From NCBI GenBank assembly GCA_037384645.1, contig JARRNT010000015.1:1-55604 (forward strand): a stretch of DNA of 55,604 nt, in the 5' to 3' direction. A program made the translations under genes and the position numbers. This document shows, one piece after another, positions 26,124 to 35,162 of this stretch; the first letter of the stretch is position 1, and every line of letters begins with the position of its first letter. Source of the stretch: RI-92 sp037384645. Lineage in GTDB: Bacteria > Pseudomonadota > Gammaproteobacteria > UBA6429 > Thiohalophilaceae. Below the pieces are notes generated by a model. That model made no database searches, was not told where the DNA came from, and worked only from the letters and a program-made list of their open reading frames with translations.

Positions 26124-26693
26124 ATGTCCATTGCCGAGGCCGAAAGCTGGCTGGATGAATACGGCAACGCCCTGTACTCGTTTGCACTCCTGCACCTGCG
26201 TGATAAACACCTGGCAGAAGATGCGGTACAGGAAACCCTGCTCGCCGCCCTGCAGGCGCGAGAGCGCTATGACGGCAAGGCCTCAGTCCGCACCTGGCTG
26301 ATCGGGATTCTCAAACACAAGATCATCGATGAATTCCGGCGCCAGTCCCGACAGGCCACCACTCCCGATACGGAAGAAGCCGCCTGGGAAGATGCCGAGA
26401 TGACACGCGTGGATCAGGATTTTATCGCCAATGGCCACTGGCAACATGCCCTGGCGGAATGGGGCAACCCGGAAAACAGCATGCACGATACACAGTTCTG
26501 GGCCATGATCGAACGCTGCCTGGACGGATTATCACCGCGTGCGGCGCGCCTGTTTGTATTAAGAGACATCTGGGAGATGGAAACGGAAACAGTCTGCTCG
26601 GAGCTAGCCATCAGTGCCAGCAACCTCTGGACCATGTTGCATCGCGCACGCCTGGGCATGCGACGCTGTCTCGAACAAAACGGTATGGGTTAA
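26124..26693 (+). CDS. ECF sigma factor (TIGR02943-like) linked to the buf operon
   Basis: The 189 residues contain sigma region 2 (about 10-75, with DAVQETLLAAL and RTWLIGILKHKIIDEFR) and region 4 (about 130-180, with a helix-turn-helix around ETVCSELAISASNLWTMLHRAR). A long acidic linker between them (EEAAWEDAEMTRVDQDF) is typical of this subgroup, which commonly sits beside zinc-finger anti-sigma factors and DUF692 operons. It should direct polymerase to buf promoters under copper or related stress. The anti-sigma gene follows after 16 bases. Confidence 0.9.
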   Translation: MSIAEAESWLDEYGNALYSFALLHLRDKHLAEDAVQETLLAALQARERYDGKASVRTWLIGILKHKIIDEFRRQSRQATTPDTEEAAWEDAEMTRVDQDFIANGHWQHALAEWGNPENSMHDTQFWAMIERCLDGLSPRAARLFVLRDIWEMETETVCSELAISASNLWTMLHRARLGMRRCLEQNGMG

Positions 26694-26709
26694 CCGCAGG
26701 ATCACGCAA

Positions 26710-26967
26710 ATGCTAACGTGTAAAGAAGCAAGCCAACTGGTATCCGAGCAGCATGACCGTAACCTCGGCCGACGTGAGCGCATTGCGCTTCGTATCCATC
26801 TCTGGATGTGCCGAAACTGTCGCCGTTTCGAAAGACAACTGTCTTTTCTGCGCAACACGCTGCGCCGTGGCGTGCAGGAAGGTCAATTACCACTCGACAA
26901 AACTCTTCCGCCGGATAGTAAGGCACGCATTCGCGAACATTTGCACAAGCACGATCATACGGATTAG
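26710..26967 (+). CDS. Small zinc-finger anti-sigma factor
   Basis: The 85 residues have the ZAS-type zinc motif: an early C4 and then H30-x3-C34-x2-C37 (HLWMCRNC). There is no membrane segment, so it is a soluble anti-sigma factor that could sense metal or thiol state directly. I took the ATG at 26710; the longer open frame upstream is a shadow of the sigma gene. Its stop codon overlaps the stop region of the convergent outer-membrane channel gene by four bases. Confidence 0.82.
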   Translation: MLTCKEASQLVSEQHDRNLGRRERIALRIHLWMCRNCRRFERQLSFLRNTLRRGVQEGQLPLDKTLPPDSKARIREHLHKHDHTD

Positions 26968-28514
26968 TGCATCCCGGTAGTCTGCCTGTCATCGACCGGC
27001 TGCATGCCGGAATGCGCCTTCGGCGGCATATCGGCGAGATCCCTGACCTGCCACCAGCCGCCCCCCATGGCCACAAATAACTTTGCGCTATCCTGAAAAC
27101 GTTGTGTCAGTGCCCGTGCGTAACCAAGTCGGGCCTGTTGATAAGCACGTTCCGCATCCAGTAATTGCAGCAAATCTGCCTTACCCGCCTCGTAGCTCAG
27201 CCGTTGCAATTTAAGTGACGCCAGTGAAGTCTCCATGGCATTTTTCTGTGCATCAACCAACTCCGCGTCATGGGCCAGGGCACGTAATTGATCCGCGACC
27301 TGGGCAAAAGCGCTGAGCACTGTTTTTTGATATTTTGCGGCAGAAGCCCGGAAGGCATAGATCGCCGCCTGTTTCTGCGCCGCGAGTTCGCCGCCATGAA
27401 AAATCGGTGCAGTCAGGCTTGCCACCAGGCTCCAGAATTTATTAGTTGACTGAAAAAGATTGGCGGTCGTGAGGGATTGCACGCCCAGCGTACTGGAAAG
27501 CTGTATATTCGGATACAACTGAGAAGCTGCCACCCCGATGGCAGCGCTGTCAGCATGGAGCTGTGATTCAGCAGCAAGGATATCCGGTCGTTGTCTTACC
27601 AGCGCGGATGGCACTGACAATGGAATTGTTGCCGGCAGGCTGAATTCATCAAGTTTAAATTCCGGTGCGGGCCACTGCGCGGGGAATTTACCAACCAGCA
27701 CCGACAGGGCATGCTGGGCCACATTCAACTGTTGCTTAAGAGATGGCAACTGCACCTGGTCATTGGCCAGCTGGCTCTCGGCACTAAGCACGTCGCTGCG
27801 GGCCGCCTTACCCGCCCTGTACTTCAACTTAACCAGCTTCAGATTATGCTCGTCGTCCTTAATGATGTCATTTACCGTGCTGATTTGCTGGCGAATGGAG
27901 GCAATCGTGATAGCCTGCGTCACGGCATTGCCGGTTAATGTCAGGTAGGCCGCCGCCAGTTGGTAATGTTGATAGGCCAACAGCGCGGATTCCTGCTCCA
28001 CGCGTCGTCGGTTACCGCCAAACAGGTCGATATTGTAATTAATGCTGGCGCCGACGGAATACAGATTGGTATACGCCGTATTCGAACTGATGTTATTACT
28101 GCTCTGGCGTCTGGCAGAAGCATTAACATCCAGTTGCGGATAATAGCTACCACGCGCCTGCAACAAGGTTTGTTGCGCCTGTGCCAGTGTCGCCCTTGCC
28201 GCCGCGAGATCGGGATTGTTGTCAATTGCCTGGTTCAATACCTGGTCAAGATGTTTTGACTGGTAGAGCATCCACCATGACGCAGAAATGTTCGCGCCAA
28301 TTGCCAATGTCTGTTTAGCCTCGCCCTGCCCTGCCGCCAGCGTTGACGACATGGCAGTTGCGGTATAACGCTGCACCCCTGGTGCGGCTGGGCGTTGGTA
28401 ATCCGGACCAACCGCACAGCCACTGATCAGGACCATTGTCAGCCCGAGCATCACGCCACGCGAGATAGTCATTTTCGCGCAAAAGGATTGCAACCTGGAT
28501 TGTCGCTTATTCAA
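26964..28514 (-). CDS. TolC-like outer-membrane channel lipoprotein (NodT family)
   Basis: The 516 residues carry a lipobox LISGC with lipidation at C33, then the CAVGPDYQRP start typical of NodT-type efflux lipoproteins. Two repeats of long helical hairpins follow, each with a P-[DN]-[IL]-AA motif (DNNPDLAAARATLAQAQ and RPDILAAESQL). It forms the outer-membrane duct for the MacAB pump. It overlaps macB by eight bases as the last gene of a three-gene operon, and might also serve the RND pump at 2658, which lacks its own channel. Confidence 0.92.
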   Translation of the reverse strand: MNKRQSRLQSFCAKMTISRGVMLGLTMVLISGCAVGPDYQRPAAPGVQRYTATAMSSTLAAGQGEAKQTLAIGANISASWWMLYQSKHLDQVLNQAIDNNPDLAAARATLAQAQQTLLQARGSYYPQLDVNASARRQSSNNISSNTAYTNLYSVGASINYNIDLFGGNRRRVEQESALLAYQHYQLAAAYLTLTGNAVTQAITIASIRQQISTVNDIIKDDEHNLKLVKLKYRAGKAARSDVLSAESQLANDQVQLPSLKQQLNVAQHALSVLVGKFPAQWPAPEFKLDEFSLPATIPLSVPSALVRQRPDILAAESQLHADSAAIGVAASQLYPNIQLSSTLGVQSLTTANLFQSTNKFWSLVASLTAPIFHGGELAAQKQAAIYAFRASAAKYQKTVLSAFAQVADQLRALAHDAELVDAQKNAMETSLASLKLQRLSYEAGKADLLQLLDAERAYQQARLGYARALTQRFQDSAKLFVAMGGGWWQVRDLADMPPKAHSGMQPVDDRQTTGMH

Positions 28515-30591
28515 AACGCAGGGCCTCGATGGGATTCAGGCGAGCAGCGCGTCGCGCCGGATAAAAGCCGAAAAACACGCCCACTGCGGCAGAAAATAAA
28601 AATCCGCTAATCATGGCGACGGGGGACAACAGCGTAGGCCAGCCTGCGACAGTGGAGACGATTTTCGACACTAGTACACCGGTAATCACCCCGACACTCC
28701 CGCCGATAAGGCTGAGCAGCACCGACTCAATCAGGAACTGCATCAGAACATGAATACGCCGCGCACCGATGGCCATCCGGATCCCGATCTCCCGCGTACG
28801 TTCCGTTACCGAAACCAGCAGGATATTCATAATACCGATCCCCCCGACCAGTAGTGAGATCGAGGCGACGGACGCCAGCAAAAGCGCCATGATCTGACTG
28901 CTGCTTTGCGCCGCCTCGGTGATATCACTGATGTTGCGCACACCAAAATCATCTGTATCACCGGGTTCGATATGATGGCGTTCGCGTAATGTCCTGGTGA
29001 CCTGCTTAAGCGCCGTTGGTACGGCAGCGGTACTGATTGCCTGTACGAAGAGGATGTTTACATAACCCGCAAGCTTCGGCTTGATACCAAATGGGTTTGG
29101 CGGCGCCGGGTAGATACTGTTGGTGGTATTTTCCGGGGTTGAAGGTGTAGACACTCCGATCACTTTACGTTCGGCCGTAGTAAACGGCATCAGTACGGTG
29201 TCATCCTGATCGCGACCATAGCCGGTCTGGCCCTTGGCCTCGAGCACGCCTATCACTTCGATGGGAACATTCTTGATGAAGATCGTGGCACCGACAGGAT
29301 TCTCATATGGTCCAAACAGGTTCTTGACCACGGTTTGTCCCAGCAAACACACTCGCGCCGCATTACGTTCGTCTTCCTCGGTCAGGGTGCGGCCGGCCAC
29401 GACTGACCAGTTACGAATTTCCAGGTAACTGGGTGACACCCCCTGGATTTCGGTACTCCAGTTCTTGTTACTGTACTGCAGCTGACCTATTTGGCGAGTT
29501 TGATATGCTACGTTAGCAACGGCAGGGTCTTCGTGACGAATGGCCTCGGCATCTGCCACGGTCAGGGTAGAGGCACTGCCGAAGCCGGCACGGACACCAC
29601 TACTGGTCGTCGCGCCCGGGATAACAATCAGCATGTTGGTGCCCAGGCTTTCAATACGCTCTTTCACGGCGGCACTGGCCCCCTGCCCGACGGCAACCAT
29701 GGTAATCAGCGCCGCCACACCGATAAAAATACCCAGCATGGTCAGCGCGGCACGCATCTTGTTGCGGGCCAGGGCCCGCCATGCCGCCAGCAGCGCCATC
29801 AGGGCAAACGCAACACTATCACGTGTCTTGTCCGTCTTGTCTGTATTGCTCTCTAAAGAGATGGCTGGTATCTCTGGCGATTCAGCTTTGTTGATTTCCC
29901 TGCCAGGCCGACGATCATCGGAGATAATATTGCCGTCGCGCATGGTCACGACACGATCAGCAAACTCGGCAATATCCGGTTCGTGTGTCACCAGGATGAT
30001 TGTCAGCCCATGCTCACGATTAAAAGCTTGCAGGGTCACCATAATGTCATTGGCGGTCTTTGAATCCAGGTTACCGGTCGGTTCATCGGCAAGCAGGATT
30101 GCCGGCGAATTAATCAGGGCGCGCGCGATGGCAACACGCTGTTGCTGGCCGCCGGATAACTGGCTCGGATGGTTGTGTTCCCGACCTTCGAGGCCGAGGG
30201 CACGCAAGGCTTCGAACACACGGGCATCGCTGTCAGTGACATGTGGCGCATAGAACAGTGGCAGGGCCACATTTTCTGCCGCACTGGTACGTGGCAGAAG
30301 GTTAAAACTCTGAAAGACAAAACCGATACGCAGGTTACGAATCTGGGCAAGAGACGGCTCGTCCAGCGAGGCGGTATCGACGCCTTCCAGCAGATACTCG
30401 CCACTGGTCGGCTGATCGAGGCATCCCAGCATATTCATCAGGGTAGACTTGCCTGAACCGGAGGCACCCATGATCGCGACAAACTCACCACGCTCCACCG
30501 TCAGGTTGACACCGCGCAGCGCGCGCACCTCGACATCACCTAACTGGTAGGTTTTAACGACGTTACGAATTTCTATGATAGGTTCAGACAA
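28507..30591 (-). CDS. macB: MacB-type ABC exporter (ATPase and permease fused)
   Basis: The 694 residues begin with the ATPase: Walker A GASGSGKST, Q-loop FVFQSFNLLPR, signature LSGGQQQR and Walker B ILLADEPTG. After a linker of about 40 residues come TM1, a large periplasmic domain and three C-terminal helices ending in PARRAARLNPIEALRFE. I chose a TTG at 30591, preceded by AAGG and 26 bases after macA, because it places the start just before the SEPIIEIRNV strand. A longer reading from 30675 overlaps macA and adds unlikely residues. MacB powers export from the periplasm by a mechanotransmission cycle. Confidence 0.9.
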   Translation of the reverse strand: MSEPIIEIRNVVKTYQLGDVEVRALRGVNLTVERGEFVAIMGASGSGKSTLMNMLGCLDQPTSGEYLLEGVDTASLDEPSLAQIRNLRIGFVFQSFNLLPRTSAAENVALPLFYAPHVTDSDARVFEALRALGLEGREHNHPSQLSGGQQQRVAIARALINSPAILLADEPTGNLDSKTANDIMVTLQAFNREHGLTIILVTHEPDIAEFADRVVTMRDGNIISDDRRPGREINKAESPEIPAISLESNTDKTDKTRDSVAFALMALLAAWRALARNKMRAALTMLGIFIGVAALITMVAVGQGASAAVKERIESLGTNMLIVIPGATTSSGVRAGFGSASTLTVADAEAIRHEDPAVANVAYQTRQIGQLQYSNKNWSTEIQGVSPSYLEIRNWSVVAGRTLTEEDERNAARVCLLGQTVVKNLFGPYENPVGATIFIKNVPIEVIGVLEAKGQTGYGRDQDDTVLMPFTTAERKVIGVSTPSTPENTTNSIYPAPPNPFGIKPKLAGYVNILFVQAISTAAVPTALKQVTRTLRERHHIEPGDTDDFGVRNISDITEAAQSSSQIMALLLASVASISLLVGGIGIMNILLVSVTERTREIGIRMAIGARRIHVLMQFLIESVLLSLIGGSVGVITGVLVSKIVSTVAGWPTLLSPVAMISGFLFSAAVGVFFGFYPARRAARLNPIEALRFE

Positions 30592-30616
30592 ATACCTTAA
30601 CTCCTGGCGCTGATAA

Positions 30617-31867
30617 TCAGAACCGCAAATGCCTTCTGCGATTTGAACCATTCCCGTTTGCACCGGTAATAACATTGACGATTACCGCATCGCCAACCTG
30701 CAGCTTGCCACCGGTAATCTCCACGTAAGTGGTATCACGTAAGCCGGTGGTGACGGGGATGGCATACGGCTTGCCATCTCGCAATACCCAGACCTGGCTG
30801 CCTTTGGTCTTTTTCCTGTCACGATTTGATTCGGCGGATTTTCCGGCTTTTTGCAGACCGCCCGGGTCAAAGCGAATCGCCTGTATCGGCACGCGCATCA
30901 CGTTTTTGCGTTCATCAGCAACAATCCGCGTATTGGCTGTCATCCCCGGCAGCAATTCAAGTTTGGGATTGGAAACACTCACCACCACGTCATAGGTCAC
31001 CACGTTTTGCACCGTGATCGGGGCCTGCCGGATCTGAGTCACTTTGCCCCAGAACGGTTTATTCGGATAGGCCTCCACGGTGAACGAGGCCTTTTGCCCG
31101 ACCTTTGCCTCACCGACATCGGATTCACTGACATTGGTATCCACCTGCATCTTGGTCAGGTCCTTGGCAATCAGGAACAAGGTAGGTGTCTGAAAACTGG
31201 CGGCAACGGTTTGGCCGACGTCGATATTACGTGACACCACCACGCCATTCACGGGCGAGACGATATCAGTAAATCCAAGATTCACCTTGGCGGCATTCAA
31301 GGCGGCCTCGCGCTGTTTGATCGTTGCCTTGTCCAGCGTGATTTGCGCCCTGGCCTGGTGATATGCACTTTTGTCGGTATCGACCGTTTCCTGTGACACC
31401 ACGCCTTCCTTGAGCAGGGACAAGTCCCGCTCATAATTGGTCCTGGCGTAAGCCAGGTTGGCGCGGTCTTTCTCCAACTGTGCCCTGGCACTGGCCAGAT
31501 CGGCTGTACGCTGTTCCACTGTCAACTGATAGGGGCGTGGATCAATCTTGGCACAAAGCTGGCCGGCCTTGACCACGGTGTTGTAGTCACAATAGAGCGC
31601 CTTGATAATGCCGGAGACATAGGACCCGACCTGTACGGTCACGACAGGATTGACGGCCCCCGTGGTGATGATTTCCTTGACGACCGGGCCACGGGTGACC
31701 GGTGCAGTGATATAGCGTGGCGGTATCGGTCTGCCAGACCACCAGATATACGCCACCAGGCTCAGCACCAGCAGCAGGCTGATACCGGACAAGTAAGGGT
31801 GTCGTCGTGCGAAAAGCCAGAGCTTTTTGGTCTTTGACCCGTTAGCCGCAGATTTCTTATGTTCCAA
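30617..31867 (-). CDS. macA: MacA-like periplasmic adaptor
   Basis: The 416 residues have one N-terminal membrane anchor (about 26-43). Then come a lipoyl half (VQVGSYVSGIIKALYCDYNTVV region), a long alpha-helical hairpin (about 110-190), the second lipoyl half (VSPVNGVVVSRNIDVGQTV), a beta-barrel and a membrane-proximal domain ending near the C-terminus. It heads the macA-macB-tolC-like operon. A Lys/Arg-rich insert near residue 345 is unusual but in frame. Confidence 0.92.
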   Translation of the reverse strand: MEHKKSAANGSKTKKLWLFARRHPYLSGISLLLVLSLVAYIWWSGRPIPPRYITAPVTRGPVVKEIITTGAVNPVVTVQVGSYVSGIIKALYCDYNTVVKAGQLCAKIDPRPYQLTVEQRTADLASARAQLEKDRANLAYARTNYERDLSLLKEGVVSQETVDTDKSAYHQARAQITLDKATIKQREAALNAAKVNLGFTDIVSPVNGVVVSRNIDVGQTVAASFQTPTLFLIAKDLTKMQVDTNVSESDVGEAKVGQKASFTVEAYPNKPFWGKVTQIRQAPITVQNVVTYDVVVSVSNPKLELLPGMTANTRIVADERKNVMRVPIQAIRFDPGGLQKAGKSAESNRDRKKTKGSQVWVLRDGKPYAIPVTTGLRDTTYVEITGGKLQVGDAVIVNVITGANGNGSNRRRHLRF

Positions 31868-32099
31868 TGTTTATCCTTTTCAACAAAGGGCTGAATCGTC
31901 GTCTGGATTGCCCGCTCGGTCCTGCCGGTACGCTTTGATGTAAAAATTATCAGCACAACTGATACATATGCCAAGGCGTAATTAGATAACGCGCGACAGG
32001 GACTGTTCCGTCGTCATTAATATAAATTATGAGAGTGGTTGTTGCAGTGATCCCGGTCAGGGACAGATCGTTGCACAACTCCGGGTATCCTGAAGATTT

Positions 32100-32726
32100 T
32101 CAGGCAAAATCTGGGCGGTAAATATACCGGAAATAGCCGAATTTTTGTTCACGACTATCCGGCGTTTGATGTGCTTCTGCCTTTTCCTCGACCAGGTCAA
32201 AGCCGGTGCCCAGCTCCCGTGCCAGTTTATCTGCATCATATTGAACAATGTCCAGGCCGCTACATTGCGTTGGACCGCCGATGCCGAAAGCCGCGATGAT
32301 CAGGTGCCCGCCCGGCTGGAGACTTTGCTTCAGGACAGCCAGATAGCGTTCCCTGTCGGATTTGTTGGTGAGAAAGTGGAAAACCGCCCGGTCGTGCCAC
32401 AGGCTATAACGAACCGATGGAGTAAATTCGGTGATATCGCTGACTAACCAGGTGACATTGCTGGCCTGATTGCCCAGACGCTGTTGTGCATGTCGCAGGG
32501 CATGCGCCGAGATATCCAGCACTGCAACGTTGGAGTACCCTGCTTCGAGCAAATAATCCACCAGCGTGGAGGCCCCGCCACCGACATCAATGATGGCGTC
32601 ATCTTTAGTAATGCCGGTCTGCGCGATCAGCTGTAACGACAATTCCGGCTTGTGCTGATACCAACTGACCTCCTGGATCGACCTGGTTTGATAAACCTCT
32701 TCCCAATGTGCTTTTTTATCACTCAT
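32100..32726 (-). CDS. Class I SAM-dependent methyltransferase
   Basis: The 208 residues include motif I as IIDVGGGAST, a VAVLDIS acidic loop, and motif IV near LWHDRAVFHFLT. The MSDKKAHWEEVYQTR opening is shared with small methyltransferases of unknown substrate, some named for thiol or tellurite-type chemistry. I chose the ATG at 32726 for that reason; a GTG at 32738 adds four residues. It is separated from the outer-membrane gene upstream by a strong terminator. Confidence 0.8.
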   Translation of the reverse strand: MSDKKAHWEEVYQTRSIQEVSWYQHKPELSLQLIAQTGITKDDAIIDVGGGASTLVDYLLEAGYSNVAVLDISAHALRHAQQRLGNQASNVTWLVSDITEFTPSVRYSLWHDRAVFHFLTNKSDRERYLAVLKQSLQPGGHLIIAAFGIGGPTQCSGLDIVQYDADKLARELGTGFDLVEEKAEAHQTPDSREQKFGYFRYIYRPDFA

Positions 32727-32754
32727 TTCCAATATCACCGTAGGAAAAGTGAGA

Positions 32755-32785
32755 AAGCCGCGGAGAGCAAAACTCTCCGCGGCTT
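32755..32785 (-). terminator. Strong terminator after the TIGR04219-type gene
   Basis: A perfect 13-bp stem (AAGCCGCGGAGAG and complement) with a 5-base loop lies 27 bases after the stop of the minus-strand gene at 32812. A T-rich stretch follows on the minus strand. Confidence 0.8.
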
Positions 32786-32811
32786 CCGATATTTCTAGTC
32801 CTTGCCGCTTA

Positions 32812-33564
32812 CTAGAATGACAGGGTTGCCATTAAGTACGGACCCTTCATGTCCAGATTGGCATATTCGTTCGCCCCTGTATCTTCATACTTAATATGGA
32901 GGGATCGGTAGCCCAGTTCAACCCCCAGGGCAAAATCCGTATCGTAGCGCACACGGACCATATAATCGGTGATATTATCATTTTGGTAGGAGGTGGTAGT
33001 CAGATCGCCTGCGAGCTTGAAACCGGTCCCCGGAATCGGGATGGTCACCGCGCCGTACAACATCGGCACGGTAGAGCTGAGGGTGGTGGTTGCAGTCTTT
33101 CCAGAGGTATCCTTGATGAATACCTTGCCATTGAAGAACTTGAAGTTCAGGCCCAGGTCCAGGTCGATACCGGTATCGATGACTTCATAATACAGCGCGA
33201 TTTCGTTATGGCTGAGATCCAGGTCGGAGGTTACCTTATCGTTTGTATTGAACTGTGTGCCGTTATACATAACATCTTTCGTTAAAGTATTCGTCCCGCC
33301 CAGCTGCAGACTGGTGGTGCCGATACGAAAGTTGGGGATCAGCGGGATCGGATGCTCGATGTACAAATAGCCCATGCCTTTCGTTTCATCCTTCCAGCCA
33401 AGGTCATTTTTGACATCAAACACCTGGGTACTCACCGCGTTGTCCCGGACCGTGCCGCTAAGCGAATACTTGAACATCCCCCCGGAGAGCCGGACCCCCA
33501 GCATGTCCGCATGGGCCGGAGTGATGAAAATAAAACCAATTGTTAATAAGAGTAATTTACGCAT
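32812..33564 (-). CDS. Outer-membrane beta-barrel protein (TIGR04219-like)
   Basis: The 250 residues begin with a signal peptide (cleavage near THAHA-D, residue 19). They are followed by alternating strands, a WKDETKGMGYLYIEHPIPLIPN segment and a final strand ending in Phe, as outer-membrane barrels require. This layout fits the TIGR04219 family found in marine and sulfur-oxidising gammaproteobacteria. Function is unknown. It is transcribed alone and divergently from the MipA-like gene. Confidence 0.78.
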   Translation of the reverse strand: MRKLLLLTIGFIFITPAHADMLGVRLSGGMFKYSLSGTVRDNAVSTQVFDVKNDLGWKDETKGMGYLYIEHPIPLIPNFRIGTTSLQLGGTNTLTKDVMYNGTQFNTNDKVTSDLDLSHNEIALYYEVIDTGIDLDLGLNFKFFNGKVFIKDTSGKTATTTLSSTVPMLYGAVTIPIPGTGFKLAGDLTTTSYQNDNITDYMVRVRYDTDFALGVELGYRSLHIKYEDTGANEYANLDMKGPYLMATLSF

Positions 33565-33676
33565 GTCGCATCCCTATTTCTGTGATTATAAAATCGGCAT
33601 AGTCCTGTGAAAAAGGTCCATTTCCCAGGTGTTTACGGCAACATACTTTAATAACTTTAACTCGAAGGGAAAATTC

Positions 33677-34597
33677 GTGCCGTTGTCCCCCAGCCTTGAT
33701 TACAGCCCTATTTCATTATTTATTTTGCTGTTTTTTTCCTCGAAAAGTCTCGCATCTGATCCGCGGCAACCCGGAACACGCCGATTTTGCCGCTATTTCT
33801 CCCTGGCGTGGCTGGTCGTTGCCAGCTTTACTGTCACGCCCGCCTCTGCACGGGATACAACGGCACACTGGGATCTGGGGATCGGCATCGGTGGTCTGAG
33901 CATTCCCCACTACCGCGGCTCGGATCAGCGCCAGGATTATGTGGCCCCGATTCCCTACGTCCGTTATGAAGGCAAGCGACTGAAAATTGACCGGGAAGGT
34001 GGACGCTTTTACCTGTACAAGGGTGACAACGTACAACTCGATCTGAGTACCAGTATTGCGTTCCCGGTCGACAGTCATGATGATCGTGCGCGCCAGGGCA
34101 TGCCAGACCTGCACCCGGTGTTCGAGCTGGGTCCACGTGCACAATATGTCCTGTACACGAATCCAGCCGGAAACCTGCAATGGCGCCTGGCCTTGCCAGT
34201 GCGACTGGCGATTGCCACGAATATCCGACATACCCGGAGTATTGGCCTGGTGTTCTCGCCCTATCTACAGTTGCGCTATCTTCGCCAATGGGACACGGCC
34301 GTGTCCGCCGGTCCGATATTCGCGAGTGAAACCTATCATGACTATTACTATCAGGTTGACCCGCAGTACGCGACCGCGACACGCCCCGCCTACGATGCAA
34401 AGGGTGGTTACAGTGGTATACGCCTGACCCTGTCAGCCAGTCGCCGTTTCCGCCGTCGTTACTGGCTGGGTCTGTTCCTGCGCTATGACAGGTTCGATGG
34501 TGCGATTTTTGCTGACAGCCCGTTAGTTAAACAAAATCATTCATTTATGGCGGGCCTGGCGTTTGCGTGGATTCTGTCACAAGGTGAGCGGCGATAG
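33677..34597 (+). CDS. MipA/OmpV-family outer-membrane protein
   Basis: The mature part (from about residue 60) shows the MipA/OmpV pattern: an early GGLSIPHYRGSDQR strand, YVRYEGKRLKIDREGGRF, a LELGP-like strand and a C-terminal strand before a short basic tail. The start is uncertain. A GTG at 33677 with AAGGG upstream is best supported, but it places two hydrophobic segments in tandem, and the second, ending in TPASA, looks like the true signal peptide. A scaffold or outer-membrane stress role is known for MipA; no partner lies nearby. Confidence 0.75.
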   Translation: MPLSPSLDYSPISLFILLFFSSKSLASDPRQPGTRRFCRYFSLAWLVVASFTVTPASARDTTAHWDLGIGIGGLSIPHYRGSDQRQDYVAPIPYVRYEGKRLKIDREGGRFYLYKGDNVQLDLSTSIAFPVDSHDDRARQGMPDLHPVFELGPRAQYVLYTNPAGNLQWRLALPVRLAIATNIRHTRSIGLVFSPYLQLRYLRQWDTAVSAGPIFASETYHDYYYQVDPQYATATRPAYDAKGGYSGIRLTLSASRRFRRRYWLGLFLRYDRFDGAIFADSPLVKQNHSFMAGLAFAWILSQGERR

Positions 34598-34753
34598 CCT
34601 TGTTAGCTTGTCTCAGTACGATGACCGCGGCTACCGTATTCACTCATCAAAAATAACAATCATGTTTACTCAAAAGTCACTTGATCGGTGTCTTTGATCT
34701 GCTATCTGTTAAGTATATATTCCATCACTTCCACAGATGTTGCGAGGCACGCC

Positions 34754-35071
34754 ATGGCGACTGAATTGGACCCCGTAGTAAACAACTGGTATCGTGATCA
34801 GGAATCCGATCGAACTTTTGAAGTCGTTGCTCTGGATGAAGATGAAGGCACGGTCGCGATTCAATACTTCGAATCCGAAGTAGAAGAAATGGATGTCGAT
34901 AACTGGTACGACATGGACCTGGAACTTGCCGCAGAACCGGAAGACTGGTCCGGCCCCTATGATGATTTGGAACGTGATGATTTTGGCGACACTGATGAAC
35001 CCATGCACCCCGAAAACAGGAGCAACCTTCTGGAAGGTTTCGAAGAAGAAGGGGAAGCCGATTACGATTAA
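34754..35071 (+). CDS. Small highly acidic protein (DUF6763-like)
   Basis: The 105 residues hold over 35 Asp and Glu and very few basic residues. The first half (WYRDQESDRTFEVVALDEDEG) looks like a compact beta fold; the tail is disordered and acidic. I chose the ATG at 34754, with GAGG seven bases upstream. The family occurs in gammaproteobacteria with no known function. It is followed by the aminotransferase gene after about 90 bases. Confidence 0.75.
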   Translation: MATELDPVVNNWYRDQESDRTFEVVALDEDEGTVAIQYFESEVEEMDVDNWYDMDLELAAEPEDWSGPYDDLERDDFGDTDEPMHPENRSNLLEGFEEEGEADYD

Positions 35072-35162
35072 ACACGCCCGTCAACAGGACGTCCACTGCA
35101 TACATACCATCCTGCATGGATCAACGATTTCATCTTCCTACCTTATTGATTGAGTCGTTACT

